From: Candidatus Omnitrophota bacterium
GTDB lineage: Bacteria; Ratteibacteria; UBA8468; MWAK01
NCBI GenBank assembly: GCA_026387085.1
Contig: JAPLMK010000115.1
Coordinates: 1 to 6,057, forward strand
DNA: 6,057 nt
Direction of reading: 5' to 3'
Positions 1 through 6,057 of the stretch are shown here, piece by piece. The translations under genes were made by a program, and so were the position numbers. The notes beneath the pieces are model-generated. The model did no database searches. It worked only from the letters and a program-made list of their open reading frames with translations, and was not told where the DNA came from. How positions within the stretch are numbered: the first letter of the stretch is position 1; every line of letters begins with the position of its first letter.

Positions 1-389
1 CGACTGCTGACACTGAAGCGGTGAGTTTTGTCGGCACCAAGGATTCCCTTTCTTTTTTTTCTTCCGCCGGCACCGACCTTGGTTTAGAGAAGATTGGTTA
101 CACGGTGAAAAACAGCGATTCCGTTGAGACGGTAACAATCTACCGCAAAGCGGGGTTGCCTTACCGGGCGGACGGGAACGAGCAACCTGTTTTGCAGGCC
201 GAAACTATGGTTTTTGGTTATTATGATGGCAAAGAATGGTCTGAGGAATGGAACGGAAAAGGCCTTCCCTTGCTGGTCGAAATTAATCTTTCCCGCAAAG
301 GAAAATCATTCCGGGTCTTTTGCAGTCCGCGGGCAGGTGCTGGTCTTGACGCTGATACTGGTAGCGATACTGGCGTTGGCGGCGGTTGA
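1..389 (+). CDS. gspJ: GspJ-like minor pseudopilin, 3' part (5' end outside window)
   Basis: The reading frame is open from the left edge (first full codon at position 3) to the TGA at 387-389, so only the C-terminal part, about 128 residues, is visible. The N-terminal prepilin leader and hydrophobic helix lie upstream. The visible part has the layout of the globular domain of GspJ-type minor pseudopilins: an FVG..DSLSFFS strand, a VTIYRKAGLPYR strand, then VFGYYDGKEWSEEW followed by GLPLLVEINL. The YYDG...W...LP..V.I.L pattern is the most diagnostic. In T2SS, GspJ joins GspI and GspK in the pseudopilus tip. The Gly/Asp-rich tail (about the last 20 codons) lies over the region coding the hydrophobic helix of the next gene, so it is probably constrained by that frame and not by J function. 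A GTG at 21 is in frame but internal, not the start. The order J-K-L-M supports the call; a type IV pilus PilW-like protein is the alternative. Confidence 0.75.
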   Translation, partial: TADTEAVSFVGTKDSLSFFSSAGTDLGLEKIGYTVKNSDSVETVTIYRKAGLPYRADGNEQPVLQAETMVFGYYDGKEWSEEWNGKGLPLLVEINLSRKGKSFRVFCSPRAGAGLDADTGSDTGVGGG

Positions 390-1392
390 ACTCCTGATTT
401 TTCTTAAACCCAGACTGGAGCTCTCCCATCAACTCCTGCGGAGAACAGTTTTAGGGAGCGCGGCGGCTACCGGAATTGATTATGCGGCTACGGTGCTGAC
501 GGAAGATCTGGGCCGGGACAGCGGAATCGATTCTTTGGAAGAAGAATGGGCCGGGGAACTTACGTATCAACTTGAGGGTATTTCGGTAACCGTGAAGATT
601 GAGGATGAAGAAAGAAAGTTTCCGATATCGTACCTGGTTGAATCAGCCGCGTCCGATAGCAAGCCGTCGGTCAGACCCGTGATTAGCCGGGGCGAGCTTC
701 GTTCGAGCGCGGTTGTGGAAATAAAAGAAAAGAGTTCTGCGGATACCGGGAAGGCCGAGGTAAAGATAAGCGAAACCGGCTTGGCGGCTTTTCAGGAACT
801 GCTTCTAAAATTAAGGATTCCGCCGGGCTGGGCAAAAGACGCCGTTGATTCATTGGCGGATTGGATTGATGCCGACGACCAGCCGCGCTCTTTCGGCGCC
901 GAAGACGAGTATTACGGAAAGTGGGGTTATCGGCCGCGTAATAATTTGCCCCAAACGTTAGGGGAACTCAGGCATATCGGTAACGATAAGGGTTTTCTGC
1001 CGGAGGTCACGAAGATTATTTTTCCGTTCCTGTCGACTTTTTCCCGACAGATTAATTTAAATACTGCTTCGGCGGAGGTGTTGGAAGCGGTCTTTGGTTC
1101 CGACGAAAGTTTACCGGTCTATTTTTTAATACAGGGCCGGCCTTTTGAATCGGTTGGTGATGGTCTGAAACTTGCTCAAATCAGCCCGAAGATTTATAAT
1201 CAATTGAAGCAACGGCTTACCGTAAAGAGTTCTTTTTTTTCGGTCTGGTCAACCGCGGTTGATGAATCCGGTCACCGGGAATCAGTTTACGCCGTCTTGA
1301 AAAGAAAAGATAAAGAAGATGAAAAAGAGATCAGGGTTATTTACTGGAACCAAATTCCTTCCGGCAGCCAGCCTTTATCTGGGCGAGAATGA
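226..1392 (+). CDS. gspK: GspK-like minor pseudopilin of type II secretion (start uncertain)
   Basis: GspK caps the pseudopilus tip in T2SS. The frame encodes a basic leader ending in VRG, then a hydrophobic helix QVLVLTLILVAILALAAVE (codons from about 334). Cleavage after that Gly by the prepilin peptidase would leave Leu at mature position 5; GspK is the pseudopilin that characteristically lacks Glu5. Downstream, RLELSHQLLRR fits the family helix. The globular part has two GspK hallmarks: DWIDADDQPRSFGAEDEYY (from 859) followed by RPRNNLPQTLGELRHIG, and the helix-hairpin-helix-like INLNTASAEVLEAVFG (from 1051). The start is unresolved. ATG 223 or 226 gives a leader of about 36 residues and overlaps gspJ by about 165 bp, with no clear ribosome binding site. 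GTG 337 gives a short overlap but removes the leader and the cleavage Gly. I chose 226 because the leader is needed. The 3' end overlaps gspL by 74 bp. The family call is strong. Confidence 0.85.
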   Translation: MAKNGLRNGTEKAFPCWSKLIFPAKENHSGSFAVRGQVLVLTLILVAILALAAVELLIFLKPRLELSHQLLRRTVLGSAAATGIDYAATVLTEDLGRDSGIDSLEEEWAGELTYQLEGISVTVKIEDEERKFPISYLVESAASDSKPSVRPVISRGELRSSAVVEIKEKSSADTGKAEVKISETGLAAFQELLLKLRIPPGWAKDAVDSLADWIDADDQPRSFGAEDEYYGKWGYRPRNNLPQTLGELRHIGNDKGFLPEVTKIIFPFLSTFSRQINLNTASAEVLEAVFGSDESLPVYFLIQGRPFESVGDGLKLAQISPKIYNQLKQRLTVKSSFFSVWSTAVDESGHRESVYAVLKRKDKEDEKEIRVIYWNQIPSGSQPLSGRE

Positions 1393-2557
1393 GGCCTCGC
1401 TTTCGGTCCTGACCCGTAGAGGGTTGTTTTCGAAAGAGGAGGTCAGGCAGGAGTTTCAAGCGGAAACTCTCCGGGAGAATCTGGAACAGATTGCGGATTT
1501 TATCCGGACCAAACCGCCGGCTAAACTGACTATTGTTTTAAGCCATTCTTTTTTTCTGGAGAGAACCGTTTTTCTGCCTTTCCGGAGCCGTAAATCCGTT
1601 TCCCTGGTTTTGCCCGGCGAACTTGCCCATCTTCTTCCGGCGCCTCTTTCGGAATATTTTTATGGCTTTGTAGTCCCGGAAGCCGAGCACCTGCCGGTCA
1701 CGGTCTTTCTCCTGCCGGCGGCATTACACCAGTCTATTGTTGAAGTTTTTCCGGATGTTTCGATTCAAATTGTGCCGTCTGACCTTCTTTTAAGCCGTCA
1801 TCCGGTTGTTGCCCGTTCGGAAAACGCTTTGCTCCTGGTATCCGGTAAAACTCAGGCCCGGCTCTTCCTTTTCCAAAAAGGAAAGTATAGTTTAGGCCGC
1901 AGTTTTAATTTTGGCGAGTCGGATTACCGGCAACGCCTTGCGGAAGAGAAGGGAATTTTACTTCGTTCCAGCCGTCTTCCGGAAGATGTGGAACCGGAGC
2001 CGGTCACCTTGGATGAAAGGCTTCTTTTCGGTCTTTCTTTTCCGCCGCAGGATTTTGCGCTGAAAAAGGGCGATCAGATCTCCCGCCCCAGTGATATTTC
2101 TCCTTTATATTTTGTGGTTAGCGGTTTGATTATTTTCTTAATTATTTTCGTCGTTTCTCTGAGGGCAAAGAATGGCGCGCTTCTTTCTTACCGTCAGGTC
2201 AGCGGGGAATTGGCGCAGCAAAAAGAGCTGGCGCAGGTGGGCGGTACTTCCCTGGCGTCTATTCTTTCGGATAAGAACGTTACCCTGCTTCTTCAGAATG
2301 AACTTTCTCCCCTGGAGACGTTCAGCCGGTTCAACGAGGTGCTTTCGAAGGACCTTCCTCTGGTTTTGGACTATCTTCAGATTGACCGCCAGAAATTGAT
2401 TTTAAACGGCACGCTCGGCGCCCCGGACCAGGTTGATGCATTGGTAAATAAACTGGTTTCGTCCGGCCGGTTTAACGAGGTTGTGCTGGGAGAAGTAAAG
2501 ATTGAACGCGGAATCGTAAAGTTTCCCCTGACCGCAAAGATTGCTGTTAAAAAATAA
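1319..2557 (+). CDS. gspL: GspL-like T2SS inner-membrane assembly protein
   Basis: The product has 412 residues, close to the usual GspL length of about 400, with the GspL domain order. A cytoplasmic actin-like (PilM-like) region covers roughly residues 17-240, opening with SLYLGENEASLSVL. A single transmembrane helix follows at about residues 262-281 (YFVVSGLIIFLIIFVVSL). After a short helical linker comes a periplasmic ferredoxin-like domain at about residues 325-412, with the pattern LPLVLDYLQIDRQKLILNG...VDALVNKLVSSGRFNEVVLGEV...VKFPLTAKIAV. In T2SS, GspL binds the ATPase GspE through its cytoplasmic part and GspM through the periplasmic one. ATG 1319 is the only sensible start: the next in-frame candidate (TTG 1424) would cut away the first strand. 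It is preceded by a weak AAAGAAG purine run and lies 74 bp inside gspK, suggesting coupled translation. The protein could equally be described as a PilM-PilN fusion, which is how GspL is understood. Sequence similarity is low, so the call rests on architecture and gene order. Confidence 0.8.
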   Translation: MKKRSGLFTGTKFLPAASLYLGENEASLSVLTRRGLFSKEEVRQEFQAETLRENLEQIADFIRTKPPAKLTIVLSHSFFLERTVFLPFRSRKSVSLVLPGELAHLLPAPLSEYFYGFVVPEAEHLPVTVFLLPAALHQSIVEVFPDVSIQIVPSDLLLSRHPVVARSENALLLVSGKTQARLFLFQKGKYSLGRSFNFGESDYRQRLAEEKGILLRSSRLPEDVEPEPVTLDERLLFGLSFPPQDFALKKGDQISRPSDISPLYFVVSGLIIFLIIFVVSLRAKNGALLSYRQVSGELAQQKELAQVGGTSLASILSDKNVTLLLQNELSPLETFSRFNEVLSKDLPLVLDYLQIDRQKLILNGTLGAPDQVDALVNKLVSSGRFNEVVLGEVKIERGIVKFPLTAKIAVKK

Positions 2558-2558
2558 A

Positions 2559-3050
2559 ATGAAACTGGATAAAAAATTTGTGATTTTTGCAGCTGTCGTT
2601 TTCTATCTCCTGGTAATACGCCTGGCGGTTGTGCCAAACTGGCAGTCGGCCGGAAAGCTGAAAAAAGAGACAGCCGACCTGAATAAATCTTTAAGTTCTT
2701 TGACCACCCTTAACGAGGAATATTTATCGGTGCGCAGCGGTTTGGAGGCGGCTTTGCGCCGGGAAGGTTCTACCGGTATTCTTTCGGCGGCCCAGAAGAA
2801 GGCTCAGGAGATGGGCTTTTCCGCAAAATTAAAATCGGTTACGCCGGTTATCCGCGATTTGAATGCCGCGTTTCGGCTCGAAGGCTACAATTTACGACTG
2901 GAAGAGGTTAGTTTAAAAGAAGTGATTCTTTTTTCGGAATCCATGCAGCAAGAAGATGGTTTCTATCTGGACCGGATTGTTCTGGAAAAGAGCAAGGATG
3001 GGATGAGCCTTTCCGCTCAACTGCGCATCTTAACCATCAGGAAATTGTGA
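2559..3050 (+). CDS. gspM: GspM/PilO-like T2SS inner-membrane protein
   Basis: This small bitopic protein (163 residues) begins at ATG 2559, one base after the gspL stop. An in-frame TTG at 2541 exists, but it lies inside gspL and only adds residues before the natural MKLDKK start. There are a few charged residues, then a transmembrane helix at about 7-25 (FVIFAAVVFYLLVIRLAVV). A predicted helical/coiled-coil stretch follows at about 29-65, rich in Lys, Glu and Leu. A C-terminal alpha/beta domain ends in LDRIVLEKSKDGMSLSAQLRIL, as in the ferredoxin-like fold of GspM and PilO. GspM pairs with GspL in the inner-membrane platform. The assignment rests on topology, size and position directly after gspL, because this family has few conserved residues. 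No recognisable Shine-Dalgarno sequence precedes it (only A/T-rich bases), so translation probably depends on coupling to gspL. No gspN or gspC follows; the next gene is lpxB. Confidence 0.7.
   Translation: MKLDKKFVIFAAVVFYLLVIRLAVVPNWQSAGKLKKETADLNKSLSSLTTLNEEYLSVRSGLEAALRREGSTGILSAAQKKAQEMGFSAKLKSVTPVIRDLNAAFRLEGYNLRLEEVSLKEVILFSESMQQEDGFYLDRIVLEKSKDGMSLSAQLRILTIRKL
3039..3049 (+). promoter_or_regulatory. Ribosome binding site fixing the lpxB GTG start
   Basis: AGGA at 3039-3042 sits four bases before the GTG at 3047-3049. It is the clearest Shine-Dalgarno sequence in the window and decides the lpxB start. It lies inside the last codons of the gspM gene, and the start and stop codons overlap as GTGA. 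This is typical of translational coupling. Confidence 0.7.
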
Positions 3051-4183
3051 ACCAACCCAAAAGAAGGAAAATATTTATCTGCACCACCGACCATTCCGGA
3101 GATTTTCACGGCGCTTTGCTTGCCGCGGCGCTGAAGAAGGAAGACCCGCAGATTGAGCTCTGCGGTGTAGGCGGCGGGAAAATGGCCGGGCAGGGCGTGC
3201 GTCTTCTTTTGAACCCGGTTTCCCACGCCGTAACGGGATTTTTTGAAATCGCGCGTTCCCTTCCCACCTGGCGGAAATTTTTGAATCAGGCAGCGGAAGG
3301 CGTGCTTCAAGAGAAGCCGGAGAAAGTTATCCTGATCGATTCACCCAGTTTCAACCTCCGCCTGTTGCGCCAACTTAAAGATAAAGTAAAATCTAAATTC
3401 GTTTACTACATCAGCCCGCAGGTCTGGGCCTGGGGAAGCGGCCGGGTTAAAGAAATCGCGGCTTTTTGTGAACGGGTTTTGGTTATCTTTCCGTTTGAAG
3501 AAGAGATTTACCGGAAAGCCGGTGTGCCGGTTTCTTTTGTCGGTCACCCGTTTCTGGATACGGTGCAGCCGCTCCTTAATCCTTCGGAATCTCTTCGTTA
3601 TTTCGGCCTTTCTCCGGACAAACCGGTGTTCCTGCTTTTGCCGGGCAGCCGGCTTTCCGAAGTGAGGGCTATTTTCCCGGCGATGGCGGAAGTGGCCCGG
3701 CGCCTGGCGCAAGATGGTCCGGTTCAGTTGATAGCATATCCCGCCAGCCCCGAAATTAGCCGGGAACTTTCCGGCTTAGAAGGTATAAAAATTATTACCG
3801 AAGGTGATAAGTATAGTCTTTTTTCCACGGCAACGGTGGCGCTGGCCGCTTCCGGCAGCGTAACGCTGGAACTTACCCTGCTTTCGGTGCCTTACGCGCT
3901 TCTTTACCGGCTTTCGTACCTGACATATTCTATTTTGCGGCCGATAGTGCGTGTTCCTTATGCCGGAATTACGAATCTTTTGGCCGGAAAGAGAGTGGTG
4001 CCGGAGTTTATTCAGGCGCGTTGCCGTCCGAATTATATCCTGCCGGTTATCCGGGAATTACTCCGGAACGAGTCGAGCCGGAATATCATGAAGGAAGAGT
4101 TTGCGAAGATAAGAAATATGCTGGGTCAGCCCGGCGCTGTTGGCCGAGCCGCACACGAGGTTTTAAGGAGCGTGTTACCCTGA
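3047..4183 (+). CDS. lpxB: Lipid-A-disaccharide synthase LpxB
   Basis: LpxB (GT19 family, peripheral inner-membrane enzyme) joins UDP-2,3-diacylglucosamine to lipid X to give the beta-1,6 disaccharide of lipid A. The protein has 378 residues; E. coli LpxB has 382. Motifs in order: SGDFHG at 17-22; TGFFEIARSLP with Glu67 (E. coli Glu66 equivalent); IDSPSFN with Asp98; YYISPQVWAWG around 120-130; FVGHPFLD with GHP at 166-168; LLPGSRLSEV with Arg202 (E. coli Arg201); AASGSVTLE at 267-275; then NLLAGKRVVPEFIQ. The catalytic and donor-site signature is therefore intact. The usual AGEASGD start of the first loop is changed to TTDHSGD. The start is GTG 3047, overlapping the gspM stop as GTGA, with AGGA at 3039-3042 as a good ribosome binding site. 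The gene is thus coupled to the T2SS genes. Its presence shows that the host makes lipid A and has an outer membrane. Confidence 0.97.
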   Translation: MNQPKRRKIFICTTDHSGDFHGALLAAALKKEDPQIELCGVGGGKMAGQGVRLLLNPVSHAVTGFFEIARSLPTWRKFLNQAAEGVLQEKPEKVILIDSPSFNLRLLRQLKDKVKSKFVYYISPQVWAWGSGRVKEIAAFCERVLVIFPFEEEIYRKAGVPVSFVGHPFLDTVQPLLNPSESLRYFGLSPDKPVFLLLPGSRLSEVRAIFPAMAEVARRLAQDGPVQLIAYPASPEISRELSGLEGIKIITEGDKYSLFSTATVALAASGSVTLELTLLSVPYALLYRLSYLTYSILRPIVRVPYAGITNLLAGKRVVPEFIQARCRPNYILPVIRELLRNESSRNIMKEEFAKIRNMLGQPGAVGRAAHEVLRSVLP

Positions 4184-4221
4184 GACATTAACGCGTGTCA
4201 TGTTGAACCCAAAAATAATAT

Positions 4222-4294
4222 GTCATCCTGAGCCGTGGTTGCGAAGGATCTCGTCTTTAAAGATGAGATTCTTCGGCTCATGCCTCAGAATGAC
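4222..4294. repeat. Imperfect palindromic intergenic repeat (REP/MITE-like)
   Basis: The spacer between lpxB and the exporter (4184-4302) has no gene. It carries a nested palindrome. The outer arms are GTCATCCTGAG (4222-4232) and CTCAGAATGAC (4284-4294), inverted complements with one mismatch. The inner arms, 4242-4258 and 4259-4275, pair without a loop; 15 of 17 are Watson-Crick pairs and the other two are G-T. An alternative pairing links TGAGCCG (4229-4235) with CGGCTCA (4274-4280). From memory, elements starting GTCATTCTGAG, with AAGGATCTC and GAGATTCTT inside, are scattered between genes in many bacterial genomes, so this is probably one copy of a dispersed element. It could fold into a strong RNA hairpin, but no U-run follows, so it is not a standard terminator. 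It ends eight bases before the exporter ATG. Confidence 0.8.
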
Positions 4295-4302
4295 GAAAAT
4301 TT

Positions 4303-4623
4303 ATGTATAATCTGTGGTTGAATCTGCGTAAGCTGGATAAATACTTCAAGATTTCCTGGGGACTGCTGGCCGCAGCGGTCTTTCTGATGGCGGTTGACGC
4401 TCTCTTGGGCGGTGTTTCTTTATCCGCGGTCGCTCCGCTGCTGGACCGGGTTTTAAATGGTAATTCGTTCGTTCTGCCTTCCGGCCTGCCGCATCCTTTG
4501 GCGAAGTTGTTTTCCGGTGTTGTGGAAATCATCAACCGCCTGCCGCCCCTTATTCTTTTAAGAAATCTTTATCGCCATCGTTGTAAAGGCGATTATTGCC
4601 TTCACGCAGACCTATTTCAATAA
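4303..4623 (+). pseudogene. MsbA-like ABC exporter, N-terminal part before a frameshift
   Basis: This frame starts at ATG 4303 and stops at TAA 4621-4623. About the first 86 codons are good protein: a short amphipathic start (MYNLWLNLRKLDKYF), then the first transmembrane helix of an exporter (WGLLAAAVFLMAVDALLGG) and SAVAPLLDRVL, as in lipid A exporter MsbA and related type IV ABC exporters. After LPPLILL (to about 4560) the frame turns into Arg/His/Cys-rich sequence unlike a membrane protein (YRHRCKGDYC) and ends. The natural continuation (IFIAIVVKAIIAF) is in the +1 frame from 4562, so the two parts are one gene with a frameshift. There is no strong ribosome binding site before the ATG, and the repeat ends only eight bases upstream. 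The damage may be a sequencing or assembly indel and not a true pseudogene. Confidence 0.8.
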
Positions 4624-6057
4624 TAAATTTTCCCTGGTCGTTGTTACCCGGCTCCGGATGAAGATTTTTGAAAAATATCTTTTGGCGCCTCTTTCCGAAA
4701 GTCAAAAAAAGAAGGTGGGTGAGCGCATTTCTCATTTTACCTACGATGTTGGAATTCTGAGTACGACTTTCAGCAGCACCGTCTCCAAACTGATTCTTAA
4801 TACTTTTCAGGTTATTGTTTATTTTTCCTTCATCCTTTTGCTCAATTGGCGGCTTACCCTTATTTCGCTCCTGATTCTCCCCGCTTTCATTTTACCGTTG
4901 GAGCGGATAGGCAAAAAAATCCGGGAATTAACCCAAAAGAGCCAGGTCTCCTTCGGTAAAGTGAACAGTTATATTCAGGAAGTTCTGGTAAATCTGCCGG
5001 TGGTTAAAGCATACGTCGCGGAAAGCCGCGAAAAGGAACGTTTTGACAGGGAACTGCATAACTTTCTGCGCATTTCCCTGAAGAGCGTCAAGCGTTACGC
5101 GGTCCTCGCCCAGATTACGGAACTGGTGGCGGCCGTGGCTGCTATTCTCTTGATCTATTTCGGCGCCCGGGAGGTAATAAAGGGTGTTTTAAGCACCGGT
5201 CAGTTCCTGGCTTTTATTGCCGGACTCTTCGCTCTTTTTTCGCCGCTGAAGACAGCGATTAATAACCTGGCCAATCTTCACTCGGTGGCGGCTGTTTTTC
5301 CGCGGGTCTTTTCCGTGTTAGAAGAAGAAGACGAAAAAGAGACCGGAGCGGAAATAGTTTCCGAAGTTACCTCCGGGATAAGTTTTGATTCGGTCTCGTT
5401 CCGTTACGGCGCCAAGAAACCGGTTCTGGACGGACTTTCGTTCCGGTTAGACCGGGGCAAGCGGCTGGGTATCGTAGGCGAGAGCGGGGTGGGCAAGACC
5501 ACCATTATTAATCTTTTGCTCCGGTTTTATCAGCCCACCGAGGGCCAGATTACGATTGACAATATTCCGGTTTCCCGTTTTACCCTTTACAGTTACCGGA
5601 AGATTTTCGGGTTAGTAACTCAGGATTCACTTCTTTTCAACGATACGATTGCCAATAATATTGCTTACGGAAAGCCGGATGCTTCTCCAAAGGAGATTGC
5701 GGAAGCGGCCCGGATCGCTAATATCGATTCCCTGGTTGAATCCCTGCCGGAAAAGTACCACACCCTGATCGGTGAACGGGGAATCCTTCTTTCCGGCGGA
5801 GAGAGGCAGCGGCTGGCTTTGGCCCGGGCGGTTCTGACTGATCCGAAAATCTTAATTCTGGATGAGGCAACCAGCAATCTTGATTCCGAATCGGAACGCC
5901 TGGTTCAGGAAGCCATGGAGAAGGTGATTGCCGGCCGCACCTGCCTGATAATTGCCCACCGGTTGTCAACTCTGCGCGATTGCGACTGGATTATTGTCCT
6001 GGAGAAAGGGAAGATTTTGGAGGAAGGCACGCATCAGGCGCTCTTGGAAAAGCAGGG
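4562..6057 (+). CDS. msbA: MsbA-like ABC exporter: rest of membrane domain and ATPase domain (runs off window)
   Basis: This frame (codons at 4562, 4565 and so on) is open from the TAA at 4559-4561 to the window end. It continues the exporter begun at 4303. The membrane part includes FIAIVVKAIIAF, VIVYFSFILLLNWRLTLISL and later LVAAVAAILLIYFG helices. The nucleotide-binding domain is complete in its motifs: Walker A GESGVGKTT (5477-5503), Q-loop Gln (5621-5623), signature LSGGERQR (5789-5812), Walker B and D-loop ILILDEATSNLD (5849-5884) and H-loop His (5957-5959). Joined to the first part it gives about 584 residues before the edge, like MsbA (582), so only the last few residues are missing. 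The half-transporter would act as a homodimer. The position after lpxB supports lipid A-core flipping, though a general multidrug or lipid exporter cannot be excluded. The first ATG in this frame (4658) has no ribosome binding site and would drop a helix, so separate initiation is unlikely. Confidence 0.9.

Noticed and set aside
3017..3712. Minus-strand open frames across lpxB
   Set aside because: They are shadows of a strongly conserved gene; their Arg/Pro-rich translations show no family features.
4242..4275. Intrinsic terminator after lpxB
   Set aside because: The stem is strong, but it has no loop and no T-run follows. It is better explained as the core of the palindromic repeat.
4306..4311. 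Perfect TATAAT, a possible -10 promoter box for the exporter
   Set aside because: It lies inside the exporter's codons 2-3, just after the ATG, and the bases 16-18 upstream of it do not resemble a -35 box. A start at TTG 4318 would have no ribosome binding site.
4278..4535. Minus-strand open frame of 85 codons
   Set aside because: It is a shadow of the exporter N-terminus and part of the repeat. The composition is unlike a real protein and the + strand has a clear family match.
5665..5969. Two minus-strand open frames over the ATPase domain
   Set aside because: They lie opposite the Walker B and signature-motif region of the exporter and have no recognisable domain or ribosome binding site.
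1..6057. A new defence, mobile or CRISPR-like system
   Set aside because: All coding sequence is explained by T2SS components, LpxB and an ABC exporter. I see no transposase, integrase, spaced direct repeats, toxin-antitoxin pair or RNA gene.

Overview
The window is 6 kb of ordinary, tightly packed chromosomal DNA from a diderm (outer-membrane) bacterium. All genes lie on the + strand. Two functions sit next to each other: the inner-membrane and minor-pseudopilin part of a type II secretion (T2SS) or type IV pilus-like machine, and the late steps of lipid A assembly and export. No ribosomal RNA, phage or transposase gene is present, so taxonomy rests on gene content alone. The base composition is moderate, the divergence from model Proteobacteria is large, and the genes are compact and overlapping. 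These fit an uncultured diderm lineage, possibly the Omnitrophota or another PVC-like group, but that is a weak inference.

Layout. Positions 1-389 hold the 3' end of a GspJ-like minor pseudopilin. It is followed by a GspK-like minor pseudopilin ending at 1392, a GspL-like cytoplasmic/inner-membrane assembly protein (1319-2557) and a small GspM-like protein (2559-3050). lpxB, lipid-A-disaccharide synthase (3047-4183), starts inside the stop codon of gspM through a GTGA overlap. Neighbouring genes from gspJ to lpxB overlap or are 1 bp apart, so this looks like one translationally coupled operon.

Positions 4184-4302 are the only real gap. It contains a 73-bp imperfect palindrome of the dispersed-repeat type. 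After it comes an MsbA-like ABC exporter (4303 to beyond the window end), the expected flippase for the product of the LpxB pathway. As written, this gene is broken by a +1 frameshift between 4562 and 4620. Both halves read as good protein, so either the sequence has an indel error or the gene is a recent pseudogene.

How the genes work together. GspJ and GspK would form part of the pseudopilus tip. GspL and GspM would form the inner-membrane assembly platform that couples the secretion ATPase to the pseudopilus. LpxB makes the lipid A disaccharide and the MsbA-like exporter flips lipid A-core across the inner membrane. The link between the two groups is envelope biogenesis; nothing here shows a direct mechanistic connection. 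I found no convincing undescribed system. The most useful points to check are the exporter frameshift, the unresolved start of gspK and the palindromic repeat.
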